From: an uncultured Granulicatella sp. | Lineage (GTDB): Bacteria; Bacillota; Bacilli; Lactobacillales; Aerococcaceae | Reading direction: 5' to 3' | Length of the DNA: 17,165 bases | NCBI GenBank assembly: GCA_900551535.1 | Contig: URWJ01000019.1 | Coordinates: 1-17,165 of the forward strand | In this document: piece after piece, positions 5,851 to 14,255 of the stretch | Numbering within the stretch: the stretch's first letter is position 1 | Layout: each line of letters begins with the position of its first letter | Translations under genes and position numbers: made by a program | Notes under the pieces: generated by a model | The model's database searches: none | Seen by the model: only the letters and a program-made list of their open reading frames with translations | Told to the model about the DNA's origin: nothing

Positions 5851-7806
5851 ATGTTATTTACAAATCGAGAAGAACAATTGATTAAAGCCTTTCTGGAACT
5901 CGGAAAGCTTTCCGTAAAAGAAATGATGGAACTCTTAAAGGTTTCAACAAGAACGGTTTATCGGACCATCTCTGATTTAACCATTAGCTTGGAACCTTTA
6001 GGCATCCAACTAATTAAAGAGGGGAAAAAATATTATCTAGAAGGAGACTTGCAACGCTTAGAGGGTGAGACTATCACGATGAGCAGCACCCCGACAGATC
6101 GATTATTACACCTCACATATCTCTTACTTAGTGAAGAGAGCCCTATTACGAATGAGGTGCTCCAAGAGCGCCTCTTCGTTTCAAATGTAACGATTATTCA
6201 GGATATTGCACTGATTGAGAAGCGATTAGCACATTTCAATCTGACACTCAACCGCCAAAAAGGATATATGATTCAAGGAGATGATTGGCAAAAGAGGAGA
6301 GTGTTAGCAATCGTCCTGTCTAATGCTATTTCTATACAGGAATTGGCGAACGGGCAATGGGAAGGATTTAGTCATTTAGAAAAGAATACAGTTGCCGTAT
6401 GCAAAAAGGCCTTAGAAGGGCAAAGTACCGCTCTTGGACCATTAGATCCAAAAATCAAGGAGTTCTTAACCTTTTTATTAGCATTAGCGGATAATCGGTT
6501 AAGCCCCAAAACGATTAGTGGCATCTCCAAAGACGCTCTCACCATTTCGAAAACGCTCTTTAAGGAGCTTAGTGATGAAGCATCATCACGTTTTTATAAT
6601 ATACAAGAGATCGTGTCGTTTGCCAAAATCATCGATGAAACGGTACTAAAGAGACAGGAAGTTCCTCTTTATCGCGAACGCTTTGATAGTGAATTCTACT
6701 ACAGCGTCAGCCAATTAATCGATAGCGTTTCGCGTTTTACGAAGATTGATTTTATTCGAGATAAAGCTCTCTTTACGTTTCTCTTTCATCATCTAAAGCT
6801 AGCCTTAGCCGTACCGGTTTTATACCCAGAAGGTTCGTCTTATCATGTGGCGTCTCTAGTCACCAAGAAAAATGAGTATCTGAATGATATCGTCAGCCTC
6901 GTTGTTCGCGATATCTTCCCAAGTTATCTGAACAGTGAGTATGAACATTCTCTCATTACGTTGCATTTTGCTTCGAGTCTAAGAAGAAGTCCGGATATCT
7001 ATCCGATTCGCGTATTACTTGTGACGGATGAACGACCACTCATGACGAACTTACTGATTACAAAAATGCAAAGTATTGCACCGTTCGTGGGACAAATCAA
7101 GGTGGTCTCCAGTAGTGAGCTCGAGGGGATTGAGCTTCAAGCTTTTGATTACACATTGTCGACAAAGCCAGTGGTAGGCTATCAGTTTGATACCATTTCT
7201 GCCTTTCCTTCTGCTAAGGAAATCCTGGAATTACAAGAGTGCTTACAACGCGTCCAAGAAAATATCACAGTTCGCCGAACGGAACGTCCTGTTGAAACAA
7301 TTGCGTTTGATTTACAGGCGTACCTACAAGCTTCGAGTCAGCTGTTAAAGAATTTCCGCTTGATGCACGTTCAGAATACAGAGACCTTTGAGAAGACCGT
7401 CTTCCAACTCATCCAGAACTTACAGCTAGTGAATGGAGCGGACTATTTGGCGGATAAGTTACTGAGACGCTTTGAAGAGAGTCCACTTGCGATTCCTAAT
7501 ACGAACCTGGCACTGCTGCATACACAGTCGCATACAGTTTTAGAAAGTCACTTTGTCGTTATCGACTTAGAACAAGCTGTTGAAGCCAAATCCATGACGC
7601 ACGGCAGGGAACAGGTTAAACGAATTCTAGTGATGTTAACGAAATTGGATGAGAGTGAAGAAGTGAGAAACTTGATGACAGCGATTAGCCAGTCCATTCT
7701 TGAAAATAATCTCTATACTGAAATCTATCGTACGGGGAATCAAGAAATCATCTATCACTTATTGAATACCATATTCAACGAAAAAATTAAGAAATTGGAG
7801 AATTAA
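5851..7806 (+). CDS. mtlR: Mannitol operon transcriptional activator, PRD/PTS-regulated
   Basis: DNA-binding activator whose activity is set by PTS phosphorylation. It has 651 residues in the usual order: N-terminal winged HTH (about 5-60, [20 protein letters not shown]), second Mga-like HTH (about 85-140, [20 protein letters not shown]), two PRD domains (about 185-290 and 295-400, with His314 and His372 as likely phosphorylation sites of the second), an EIIB-Gat-like domain (about 385-470) and an EIIA-like domain (about 505-650) with candidate His557 in NLALLHTQS. In the EIIB-like domain the loop after the first strand reads [12 protein letters not shown], without the cysteine that controls Bacillus MtlR, so that input seems lost. 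It sits second in the operon and ends two bases before mtlF. Confidence 0.93.
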   Translation: MLFTNREEQLIKAFLELGKLSVKEMMELLKVSTRTVYRTISDLTISLEPLGIQLIKEGKKYYLEGDLQRLEGETITMSSTPTDRLLHLTYLLLSEESPITNEVLQERLFVSNVTIIQDIALIEKRLAHFNLTLNRQKGYMIQGDDWQKRRVLAIVLSNAISIQELANGQWEGFSHLEKNTVAVCKKALEGQSTALGPLDPKIKEFLTFLLALADNRLSPKTISGISKDALTISKTLFKELSDEASSRFYNIQEIVSFAKIIDETVLKRQEVPLYRERFDSEFYYSVSQLIDSVSRFTKIDFIRDKALFTFLFHHLKLALAVPVLYPEGSSYHVASLVTKKNEYLNDIVSLVVRDIFPSYLNSEYEHSLITLHFASSLRRSPDIYPIRVLLVTDERPLMTNLLITKMQSIAPFVGQIKVVSSSELEGIELQAFDYTLSTKPVVGYQFDTISAFPSAKEILELQECLQRVQENITVRRTERPVETIAFDLQAYLQASSQLLKNFRLMHVQNTETFEKTVFQLIQNLQLVNGADYLADKLLRRFEESPLAIPNTNLALLHTQSHTVLESHFVVIDLEQAVEAKSMTHGREQVKRILVMLTKLDESEEVRNLMTAISQSILENNLYTEIYRTGNQEIIYHLLNTIFNEKIKKLEN

Positions 7807-7808
7807 CC

Positions 7809-8246
7809 ATGGAATTTCAGGAAAAACTAATTAAATTGAATCAAGCTTTTGAGAACAAAGAAGAAGCCATTCGTTACTGTGGACGCTTGCTTGTTGAAGC
7901 AGGCCATGTCAATGAAGCCTATGTGGACGCAATGGTTCAAAGAGATGCAGACTTATCTGTTTATATGGGAAACTTCATTGCAATTCCACATGGAACAGAT
8001 GCAGCTAAAAAAGAAGTGAATTCTTCAGGAGTTGCGATTGTTCAAGTTCCTCGAGGAGTGAACTTCGGAACGCAAGAAGATCCAAAAGTCGTGACCGTAT
8101 TATTCGGAATTGCTGGACTTGGAGACGAACACTTAGAAATCATCCAAAAAATCTCAATCTTCTGTGCAGACGTGGATAACGTTGTGAAATTAGCGGATGC
8201 ACAATCGGTTGAAGAAGTTATTCGCTTATTAAATAATGTAGAGTAA
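7809..8246 (+). CDS. mtlF: Mannitol-specific PTS EIIA component
   Basis: Soluble phosphocarrier of 145 residues, full length for the family. It accepts phosphate from HPr on His61 (in NFIAIPHGT, the EIIA-Mtl active-site signature) and passes it to Cys387 of MtlA. Other family features are [18 protein letters not shown] (87-104) and the C-terminal helix [20 protein letters not shown]. The start is placed by GGAG within the last codons of mtlR, eight bases before the ATG; the two-base gap to mtlR implies coupled translation. Separate EIIA and EIICB genes, rather than the single E. coli MtlA chain, are normal in Firmicutes. Confidence 0.96.
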   Translation: MEFQEKLIKLNQAFENKEEAIRYCGRLLVEAGHVNEAYVDAMVQRDADLSVYMGNFIAIPHGTDAAKKEVNSSGVAIVQVPRGVNFGTQEDPKVVTVLFGIAGLGDEHLEIIQKISIFCADVDNVVKLADAQSVEEVIRLLNNVE

Positions 8247-8259
8247 GGAGTCATCAAAT

Positions 8260-9414
8260 ATGAAAAATGCAGTACATTTTGGCGCAGGAAATATTGGCCG
8301 TGGATTTATCGGAGAATTGTTATTTGAAAATCACTTTTCAATCACATTCGTTGACGTCAACGAAAGAATCATTGACGCCTTAAATGAACGTGGTGCTTAC
8401 GAAATCGAGATTGCTGAAGAAGGACAACGCCATATTGCCGTATCGAACGTGCGTGGAATTAATAATGCTAAGAATCCAGAAGCAGTCGTAGAAGCCGTTG
8501 CTAAGGCAGACTTAGTGACAACAGCCATCGGACCAAATATCTTACCATTCATTGCAGAACTTATCGCAAAAGGAATTGAACAACGCCGTGTTAGTGGAAA
8601 TACAACTCCAGTTGATGTTCTAGCATGTGAAAACATGATTGGCGGTTCTCAATTCTTATACGAAGAAGTCAAAAAATACTTAAGTGAAGAAGGCCTTGCC
8701 TATGCGGAAGAATTTGTCGGCTTCCCGAATGCAGCTGTAGACCGTATCGTTCCAGCGCAAACGCATGAAGACCCACTCTTTGTGGTGGTGGAACCTTTCA
8801 ATGAATGGGTGGTTGAAACAAGCCGTATGAAAAACCCATCTCTTCAATTAGAAGGAGTACATTACGAAGAAGATCTTGAACCATTCATCGAAAGAAAATT
8901 ATTCTCAGTGAACTCAGGACATGCGACTTCAGCATATACAGGCGCACACTACGGTTCTAAGACAATCCTTGAAGCTCTTCAAAATCCAACTGTAAAAGAA
9001 AATGTAGAAGCCGTTCTTGCAGAAATCAGAAGTCTTCTTATCGCTAAATGGGGCTTTGACGAACAAGCCTTAAAAGACTACCATAAAGTCATTATTAGTC
9101 GTTTCGAAAATCCATTTATCGTGGATGACGTTACTCGTGTGGCAAGAACACCAATTCGTAAATTAGGATATGACGAACGCTTCATCCGTCCTATCCGTGA
9201 ATTACGTGAACGTGGACTTTCATATGACAACCTATTAAAGACTGTTGCGTATGTCTTTGATTATAAAGATGATAGCGATCAACAATCCGTTGAGTTGCAA
9301 GCATTGCTCGCACAAAAACCTCTTGCGGAAGTTGTCAAAGAAGTGACAGGAGTGAGTGAAGAAGCGCTCGTTTCTCAAATTGTAGCTTCTGTTGAACAAG
9401 TCGTATCTTTCTAA
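8260..9414 (+). CDS. mtlD: Mannitol-1-phosphate 5-dehydrogenase
   Basis: Cytoplasmic NAD-dependent enzyme (EC 1.1.1.17) converting mannitol-1-phosphate to fructose-6-phosphate, the step that feeds mannitol into glycolysis. It has 384 residues, the normal length. The N-terminal Rossmann nucleotide site is [16 protein letters not shown] (6-21), with Asp32 at the end of the second strand consistent with NAD. The polyol-dehydrogenase active-site pattern K-x4-N-x2-H is present as Lys213, Asn218 and His221 ([16 protein letters not shown]). AAGGAG overlapping the mtlF stop codon, nine bases before the ATG, fixes the start and points to translational coupling. Last gene of the operon; a strong terminator follows. 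Confidence 0.97.
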   Translation: MKNAVHFGAGNIGRGFIGELLFENHFSITFVDVNERIIDALNERGAYEIEIAEEGQRHIAVSNVRGINNAKNPEAVVEAVAKADLVTTAIGPNILPFIAELIAKGIEQRRVSGNTTPVDVLACENMIGGSQFLYEEVKKYLSEEGLAYAEEFVGFPNAAVDRIVPAQTHEDPLFVVVEPFNEWVVETSRMKNPSLQLEGVHYEEDLEPFIERKLFSVNSGHATSAYTGAHYGSKTILEALQNPTVKENVEAVLAEIRSLLIAKWGFDEQALKDYHKVIISRFENPFIVDDVTRVARTPIRKLGYDERFIRPIRELRERGLSYDNLLKTVAYVFDYKDDSDQQSVELQALLAQKPLAEVVKEVTGVSEEALVSQIVASVEQVVSF

Positions 9415-9440
9415 TAGAATCACCATTCATATAACAAATA

Positions 9441-9479
9441 AAGGAATCAAGTGCATCACTGCTTGATTCCTTCTTTTAT
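9441..9479 (+). terminator. Terminator of the mtlARFD operon
   Basis: Perfect 11-bp stem AAGGAATCAAG / CTTGATTCCTT around a ten-base loop, followed by CTTTTATT. It starts 27 bases after the mtlD stop. Confidence 0.9.
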
Positions 9480-9496
9480 TACTAGGAATATCATTT

Positions 9497-9524
9497 CTGA
9501 TTTAGGGATGAAATATGATATACT
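9497..9524 (+). promoter_or_regulatory. Promoter of the amino-acid ABC operon
   Basis: Extended -10 TGATATACT (hexamer 9519-9524) with CTGATT 16 bases upstream as a partial -35. It gives a leader of roughly 27 bases to the TTG start. Confidence 0.55.
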
Positions 9525-9544
9525 AGTAGCTATTCTTAGAGGTC

Positions 9545-9550
9545 GGAGGA
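9545..9550 (+). promoter_or_regulatory. Ribosome binding site that selects a TTG start
   Basis: GGAGGA stands seven bases ahead of TTG 9558 but 19 ahead of the first in-frame ATG (9570). The spacing favours the TTG. Confidence 0.7.
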
Positions 9551-9557
9551 CGTATCA

Positions 9558-10199
9558 TTGTCTTATTTAATGGAAATTTTACCAAGCTTATTACACGGAG
9601 CAGTGACGACATTAGAAGTGTTCGCACTCGTGCTCATCTTCTCGATTCCGCTGGGCATTCTCATTGCCTTTGCGATGCAACTGAAATGGAAGCCACTTAA
9701 CTGGTTCATCCACATCTACATCTGGGTGATGAGAGGGACGCCTCTGTTATTACAACTCATTTTTATTTATTACGTCTTGCCAAGTGTCGGCATTCGTCTA
9801 GACCGACTACCGGCAGCGCTCATTGCCTTCACGCTCAACTATGCAGCGTACTTTGCGGAGATTTTCCGCGGAGGGATCGATACGATTCCAAAAGGGCAGT
9901 ATGAGGCGGCGAAAGTGTTGAAATTCACGCCGGGAGCAACGATTCGCTATATCGTTCTTCCACAGGTGACGAAGATTGTCTTGCCAAGTGTCTTCAATGA
10001 AATCATGAGCCTTGTCAAAGATACGTCCCTTGTATACGCGCTTGGAATCTCAGACCTGATTTTGGCCAGCCGTACCGCAGCTAACCGCGACGCGAGCCTC
10101 GTTCCGATGTTTCTAGCAGGAGCGATTTACCTGATTGTTATCGGGGTTGTGACGCTTGTGGCTAAACGCATTGAAAAGAAATTCAGTTATTATAAATAG
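9558..10199 (+). CDS. Polar amino-acid ABC transporter, permease subunit
   Basis: Membrane subunit of an importer for a polar amino acid such as glutamine, glutamate or cystine; the exact substrate cannot be read. It has 213 residues in a HisM/GlnP-like fold with about five helices. The N-terminal segment is MRGTPLLLQLIFIYYVLP, the family hallmark, and the cytoplasmic EAA loop QYEAAKVLKFTPGATIRYIV (114-133) docks onto the ATPase. The start is TTG, chosen on ribosome-site spacing; beginning at ATG 9570 would remove only four residues. First gene of a permease-ATPase-binding protein operon with its own promoter. The stop codon overlaps the AGGAGG of the next gene. Confidence 0.92.
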   Translation: MSYLMEILPSLLHGAVTTLEVFALVLIFSIPLGILIAFAMQLKWKPLNWFIHIYIWVMRGTPLLLQLIFIYYVLPSVGIRLDRLPAALIAFTLNYAAYFAEIFRGGIDTIPKGQYEAAKVLKFTPGATIRYIVLPQVTKIVLPSVFNEIMSLVKDTSLVYALGISDLILASRTAANRDASLVPMFLAGAIYLIVIGVVTLVAKRIEKKFSYYK

Positions 10200-10211
10200 G
10201 AGGACAAGCAG

Positions 10212-10841
10212 ATGTTAGAATTACGCAATATTCATAAACGTTTCGGCGATAAACAAATCTTGTCCGATTTCAATTTAACTATTCACGAAGGGAAAATCTT
10301 GGCCATCGTTGGACCTTCAGGAGGCGGGAAAACAACCTTGCTTCGTATGCTAGCAGGCCTCGAAAAAATCGATTCTGGCGAAGTATTCTATAACGGGGAA
10401 TCCTTAGCGCTCGACGAACTCACAAAGCGCCAACTGCTTGGATTCGTGTTCCAAGACTTCCAATTATTCCCACATTTATCCGTGTTAGAAAACTTAACGA
10501 TTTCACCGGTGAAGATGAACGGCATGCCTCAAGAAGAAGCAAATTCGAAGGCACGCGCACTCTTAGAACGCCTCGGCCTTTCTGGACACGAGGACGCGTT
10601 CCCGTATTCACTCTCAGGCGGACAAAAACAACGGGTGGCTTTGGCACGTGCGATGATGATTGACCCTGAAATCATCGGCTACGACGAACCAACGTCAGCG
10701 CTCGACCCAGCCCTTCGCCTAGAAGTTGAGAAGTTAATCCTCCAAAACAAAGAACTCGGAATGACGCAAATCGTCGTCACCCACGATTTAACTTTTGCCG
10801 AAAACATCGCGGACGAATTATTGACGTTTGGACCGAAATAG
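10212..10841 (+). CDS. Polar amino-acid ABC transporter, ATP-binding subunit
   Basis: Cytoplasmic ATPase that powers the importer. All motifs are in place: Walker A GPSGGGKT (34-41, Lys40), Q-loop Gln81 (FQDFQLFPHL), signature LSGGQKQR (134-141), Walker B ending Asp158-Glu159 (IIGYDEPTSALDP) and switch His191 (VVTHD). At 209 residues it is about 35 shorter than the usual GlnQ/HisP type because it stops soon after the H-loop. Streptococcal relatives of the same short length exist as I remember them, so this is not a truncation. Its ribosome site overlaps the permease stop codon, implying coupled translation. Confidence 0.94.
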   Translation: MLELRNIHKRFGDKQILSDFNLTIHEGKILAIVGPSGGGKTTLLRMLAGLEKIDSGEVFYNGESLALDELTKRQLLGFVFQDFQLFPHLSVLENLTISPVKMNGMPQEEANSKARALLERLGLSGHEDAFPYSLSGGQKQRVALARAMMIDPEIIGYDEPTSALDPALRLEVEKLILQNKELGMTQIVVTHDLTFAENIADELLTFGPK

Positions 10842-10850
10842 GAGGCCGCT

Positions 10851-11699
10851 ATGAAGAAACGAAAAGGAATCCTAGGACTTTTGACGCTTGTAGGGATGGC
10901 AGTAATGAGTCTTGCAGGCTGTACGCAACTCGCTAGCAATCCCAAAGTCGATAACTGGGATAAATACCAACAGCAAAAGAGCATCACGGTCGGATTCGAT
11001 AATACCTTTGTTCCGATGGGATTCGAGGAGAAAAATGGCAACTATGTAGGCTTTGATATCGAACTCGCCAAGTACGTGTCGAAGAAACTGGGCATCACGG
11101 TTCACTTCCAACCGATTGACTGGGACATGAAGGAGACCGAACTCCAAAACGGCACGATTGACGCTATCTGGAATGGGTATTCGGCCACAGACGAACGCCG
11201 CGAGAAAGTCGCCTTCACGATTCCCTATATGCAAAATACGCAAATCTTAGTCGTGAAGAAAACGAGTGGCATTCACTCCGTAGAAGATATGACGGGAAAA
11301 GTCCTTGGCGCACAAAATGGATCTTCAGGGATGTTGGATTTTGAAGAACATCCAGAAGTCTTGAAGAACCGTGTCAAAGGCGGAGACGCCGACCAATACC
11401 AAAGCGTGAACGAGGCCATTATCGACTTGAAGAATGACCGTATCGACGCCTTACTCATCGACCGTGTCTATGCGGACTACTACCTCACCACAGAAGGCAT
11501 CGCCGACGAGTACGACACCATTCCTTCAGGATTCGAGAGTGAGTCCTTTGCGGTAGGGGTACGACCTGCCGACAAGAAGCTACTCGAAGCGCTAAACCAA
11601 GCCTTCAAGGAACTCTATCAAGAAGGCATCTTCCAACAAATTAGCCAAAAGTGGTTTGGTGAGGATGTCGCAACGCCTGAAGTTAAAGGGCAAGAATAA
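10851..11699 (+). CDS. Amino-acid ABC transporter substrate-binding lipoprotein
   Basis: Extracellular binding protein of 282 residues that captures the amino acid and delivers it to the adjacent permease. A lipoprotein signal peptide (MKKRKGILGLLTLVGMAVMS followed by LAGC) puts the lipidated cysteine at residue 24. The mature part is a family-3 solute-binding protein: an opening strand ITVGFDNTFVPMGF, then NGNYVGFDIELAKYVSKKLG, the domain crossover DAIWNGYSATDERREKVAFT and the C-terminal SQKWFGED. Specificity is not readable; cystine, glutamine and glutamate are all possible. AGGAGG overlaps the ATPase stop codon. Last gene of the three-gene operon. Confidence 0.94.
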   Translation: MKKRKGILGLLTLVGMAVMSLAGCTQLASNPKVDNWDKYQQQKSITVGFDNTFVPMGFEEKNGNYVGFDIELAKYVSKKLGITVHFQPIDWDMKETELQNGTIDAIWNGYSATDERREKVAFTIPYMQNTQILVVKKTSGIHSVEDMTGKVLGAQNGSSGMLDFEEHPEVLKNRVKGGDADQYQSVNEAIIDLKNDRIDALLIDRVYADYYLTTEGIADEYDTIPSGFESESFAVGVRPADKKLLEALNQAFKELYQEGIFQQISQKWFGEDVATPEVKGQE

Positions 11700-11705
11700 C
11701 AATTG

Positions 11706-11762
11706 AAACGAAAACCATCGCTGGACGGAAGGCACGCCTTCTGGAAGGCGATTTTTTCGTTT
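11706..11762 (+). terminator. Terminator of the ABC operon, nested structure
   Basis: The core is CGCCTT-CTGG-AAGGCG, then A and six T. The same bases can be rearranged: GAAGGC (11728-11733) can pair with GCCTTC (11736-11741). The outer arms AAACGAAAA / TTTTCGTTT and ATCGC / GCGAT can then close around that inner hairpin. Only one form carries the classical stem plus T-run. Confidence 0.75.
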
Positions 11763-11831
11763 GTAAAATGTATAAAAAATCACATAATACGAATATTTCC
11801 AGAAGAAAACGTTAAATAACAGAATGTCGCC

Positions 11832-11860
11832 TTGATAAACATTGAGCAAAGGAGTACACT
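11832..11860 (+). promoter_or_regulatory. Promoter of the permease-ucpA operon
   Basis: TTGATA and TACACT separated by exactly 17 bases. The predicted start near 11867 gives a leader of about 56 bases. The leader begins with a small dyad, GTAAC (11874-11878) and GTTAC (11886-11890), around AGGCGCC, which may be an operator. Nothing else was seen between the upstream terminator and this promoter. Confidence 0.7.
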
Positions 11861-11922
11861 TAAAGTGCAAACAGTAACAGGCGCCGTTACCAATTGTACA
11901 AAAATATAAAGAAGGGATTTAT

Positions 11923-13332
11923 GTGTCAACCAAAGAAAATAATAATGGATTACAGAAAAGTTTAAAAATCGTATTTGTTTACACCGTCGCAACAGGATCA
12001 ATTTTCACATTTGTCAGTTATTGGGATTCAGTTTTTTATAATTATTGTGGGCCAGGTACATTTTTAGCTTTTGCACTGATGACACTGGCCATTCTCCCAA
12101 TCGCGCTTGTTTATAGTGAAATTTCACCACTGTTCAAAACGGCGGGTGGGGAACTCATCTACAACACGGTCGGCATTAATAAGCATGCCGGGTTCTTAGC
12201 CTCGTGGTTAATTATGGCCGCCTGGATATCCGTTCCACCGGCTGTAGTAATGGCCATCGCCACCTTTATTAGTCGAACATTTGGGCTAGCCCTCAGTTTC
12301 AACAATATCATGATGATTGCCATCGTGATTCTATTGTTTGTATTCGTGTTGAGCTTGCAGGACGTTCAGATGCTCGTTAAAGCACAGGCGTTCTTCTTGT
12401 TCGCCAATATTACAACAACGATTATTACAGGCATCCTCTTACTCACGTCCGGACATTGGAACATTAGTAATTTTTCAAATCTATTCCAATCAAATGTGGA
12501 TAGTACCTTTATTATTCCGGGCTGGATTATCGGGATGGCGCTTCTTATCACACCATACTTCGGTTTTGAGACCGTTCCGCAAATGGTGGAAGAAGGGGAC
12601 TTCCCAATCTCGAATACCAAGAAAGCCATCTGTGGTTCTGTTCTTACTTGTGGAATCATCTATACGTTTTTCTTCTTCTGCGTGGCCGGGCTCGATACCT
12701 TCGATAATCTTCTAGCAAATGATGCGTCAAACGGCTTTATGTCGATTATTGCCATGGAGAAAATTTTAGGATGGAAAGTATGGCCACTCATCTATGGATG
12801 CATTTCGATTTTACTTGGAATGCTTGCATCCATCTTAGGATTCTGGATGTCAACAGTACGGATGTTGTACTCAATGGGTAAGAACAACTTCCTTCCACAA
12901 GCCTTTATGAAACTCAACCGTCACCAACAACCAATTTTACCGAATATCTTCCTACTCGTGATTAGCTTAATCTTTATTCTGTTGCAAAATGCGACGACCT
13001 TCATGAATGACTTCTTCAACTTGATGTCATTTGGCTGTGCCTGCGCGTACGCCTTAACCATGATTTCCGCAGTCCGCATCCGCAACAAGCATCCTGAGTG
13101 GTATGTCAATAATAAAAATACGGTCAAAGGTGGAAATGCGTTACGGATTATGGCCATGGTAATTATGCTTGCCATCGCATTCTTCTGTACACTTGGACAA
13201 GGAATCGGTTCTTGGATTTCATTTGCCGTGTACATGGGAGTCGGTGTATGCATCTGGTTATGGATGGTCCTTATTCGTTGGAAACATGTCAAAGTCACTA
13301 TTGAAACCCCTGATGGAGAAAAAGAATATTAA
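11923..13332 (+). CDS. APC-family amino-acid permease
   Basis: Integral membrane transporter of 469 residues with about twelve hydrophobic helices. It belongs to the amino acid-polyamine-organocation superfamily on the pattern of its helix 1 (VFVYTVATGSIFTFVSYWDS), SEISPLFKTAGGELIYNTVG after helix 2, and the PYFGFETVPQMVEEGDFP segment of helix 6, where FGFE..P..AEE is the family hallmark. Substrate unknown. The start is GTG, supported by GAAGGG six bases upstream; the overlapping ATG two bases earlier is in another frame and stops after 14 codons. The C-terminus is charged and cytoplasmic. The stop codon overlaps the ribosome site of ucpA, so the pair is translated together. Confidence 0.9.
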   Translation: MSTKENNNGLQKSLKIVFVYTVATGSIFTFVSYWDSVFYNYCGPGTFLAFALMTLAILPIALVYSEISPLFKTAGGELIYNTVGINKHAGFLASWLIMAAWISVPPAVVMAIATFISRTFGLALSFNNIMMIAIVILLFVFVLSLQDVQMLVKAQAFFLFANITTTIITGILLLTSGHWNISNFSNLFQSNVDSTFIIPGWIIGMALLITPYFGFETVPQMVEEGDFPISNTKKAICGSVLTCGIIYTFFFFCVAGLDTFDNLLANDASNGFMSIIAMEKILGWKVWPLIYGCISILLGMLASILGFWMSTVRMLYSMGKNNFLPQAFMKLNRHQQPILPNIFLLVISLIFILLQNATTFMNDFFNLMSFGCACAYALTMISAVRIRNKHPEWYVNNKNTVKGGNALRIMAMVIMLAIAFFCTLGQGIGSWISFAVYMGVGVCIWLWMVLIRWKHVKVTIETPDGEKEY

Positions 13333-13345
13333 AGGAGAGAAAACC

Positions 13346-14143
13346 ATGAAAAAATTAGAAGGAAAAGTAGCACTCATCACTGGAGCAGCCGTTGGACTCG
13401 GAAAGGGAATCGCAACGGTCTATGCCAAATACGGCGCTAAGATGTGCCTTGTCGACTTATTACCAGAAGTCGAAGAAACGGCCAAAGAATTAAGAGAAAC
13501 CTACGGCGCCCAAATCGTCACTTATGTCGGAGATGTCTCAAACAAAGAGCATATGAAAGAAGCAGCCAAGAAGGCAAAAGACGCCTTCGGGGAAGTGAAT
13601 GTTGCTTGTTGTAACGCTGGGGTTTGTCGCTTAGCTCCATTTGAAGAAATGAGCGATGAAATGCGCGACTTCCATATCGATGTGAATATTAAGGGCGTAT
13701 GGAATAGCTGTCAAGCGGTCATCCCATATATGCTGGAACAAGGTGGCGGTAGCATCGTCATTGCTTCATCCGTTACAGGGGATATCGTAGCCGATGCCGG
13801 AGAAGCTGCCTACGCCATGACAAAAGCAGCGCTCGTGGGCTTAACGAAATGCTTGGCCGTCGAATACGCAGACCGTCATATCCGCGTGAACTGCTCACAA
13901 CTCGGATATGCACGTACACCAATGGTTGAAAAGATGGCGATTGAATCGAACCCAGATAACCCAGAAAGTGCCATCCAAGACATCGCAGTAGGCGTGCCAA
14001 TGAAACGCTTGGCAGACCCACTTGAAGTCGGCGAACTCTTCGCCTTTCTCGGAAGCGACGAAGCCAGCTACCTCACAGGAAGCCAAATCGTCATCGATGG
14101 CGGCAGCACCTTACCAGAAACTATGAGTATCGGGACGAATTAA
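13346..14143 (+). CDS. ucpA: Short-chain dehydrogenase/reductase of the UcpA type
   Basis: Cytoplasmic NAD(P)-dependent oxidoreductase, 265 residues. Cofactor loop TGAAVGLG (12-19); Asp37 after the second strand favours NAD over NADP. NAG at 90-92; catalytic Asn114, Ser142, Tyr156 and Lys160 (YAMTK). Long shared runs with E. coli UcpA as I remember it (AGVCRL, DFHIDVNIKGVWN, SSVTGD, the tail GGSTLPETMSIG) support the name. The natural substrate of UcpA is not established; it has been linked to furfural tolerance in E. coli. Odd point: the usual Pro-Gly after the sixth strand is Leu186-Gly187 (NCSQLGYARTP). Start by AAAGGAG eight bases upstream; the frame stays open 59 codons further into the permease gene but without a ribosome site. 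A 3' fragment of a paralogue lies at 3542-3712. Confidence 0.92.
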   Translation: MKKLEGKVALITGAAVGLGKGIATVYAKYGAKMCLVDLLPEVEETAKELRETYGAQIVTYVGDVSNKEHMKEAAKKAKDAFGEVNVACCNAGVCRLAPFEEMSDEMRDFHIDVNIKGVWNSCQAVIPYMLEQGGGSIVIASSVTGDIVADAGEAAYAMTKAALVGLTKCLAVEYADRHIRVNCSQLGYARTPMVEKMAIESNPDNPESAIQDIAVGVPMKRLADPLEVGELFAFLGSDEASYLTGSQIVIDGGSTLPETMSIGTN

Positions 14144-14164
14144 AGAAAATCAATTTTGAAAGAA

Positions 14165-14199
14165 ATAATCACCAGTTTTACCTGGTGGTTATTTTTTTT
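14165..14199 (+). terminator. Terminator of the permease-ucpA operon
   Basis: ATAATCACCAG / CTGGTGGTTAT, 11 bp with one G-U, six-base loop, followed by eight T. It separates the ucpA operon from the restriction-modification genes. Confidence 0.92.
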
Positions 14200-14200
14200 A

Positions 14201-14240
14201 TTTAAGTTGATGTAGTTTTCATGTACAATAAAACTACAAT
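14201..14240 (+). promoter_or_regulatory. Promoter region of the restriction endonuclease gene
   Basis: Two TACAAT boxes (14224-14229 and 14235-14240) are possible -10 elements. The first has TTTAAG 17 bases upstream. TTGATG at 14207-14212 is a better hexamer but badly spaced for either box. Both candidates fall within or touch the dyad described separately. Confidence 0.5.
14212..14237 (+). promoter_or_regulatory. 26-bp dyad, candidate operator over the endonuclease promoter
   Basis: Outer arms GTAGTTTT and AAAACTAC are perfect inverted repeats, and the centre TGTACA is itself palindromic; 11 of 13 symmetric pairs match. It covers one -10 candidate and touches the other, so a bound dimer would block transcription. 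No controller-protein gene is seen in the window, so the binding partner is unknown. Confidence 0.6.
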
Positions 14241-14255
14241 AAGGGAGATAAGTGT

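Noticed and set aside
7809..8246. Whether mtlF could be a general fructose/nitrogen EIIA rather than mannitol EIIA
   Set aside because: The IPHGT motif, length and position between mtlR and mtlD all point to the mannitol EIIA.
10872..11243. 123-codon open frame on the minus strand inside the binding-protein gene
   Set aside because: It is antisense to a well-supported lipoprotein gene, lacks a ribosome site and resembles no family; it is a shadow frame.
11921..11965. ATG two bases before the GTG start of the APC permease
   Set aside because: It is in a different frame and reaches a stop after 14 codons; the GTG frame gives the full permease.
13169..13345. 59-codon N-terminal extension of the UcpA frame into the permease gene
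   Set aside because: The extension is out-of-frame permease sequence, and the ATG at 13346 has AAAGGAG at ideal spacing and gives the normal SDR N-terminus.
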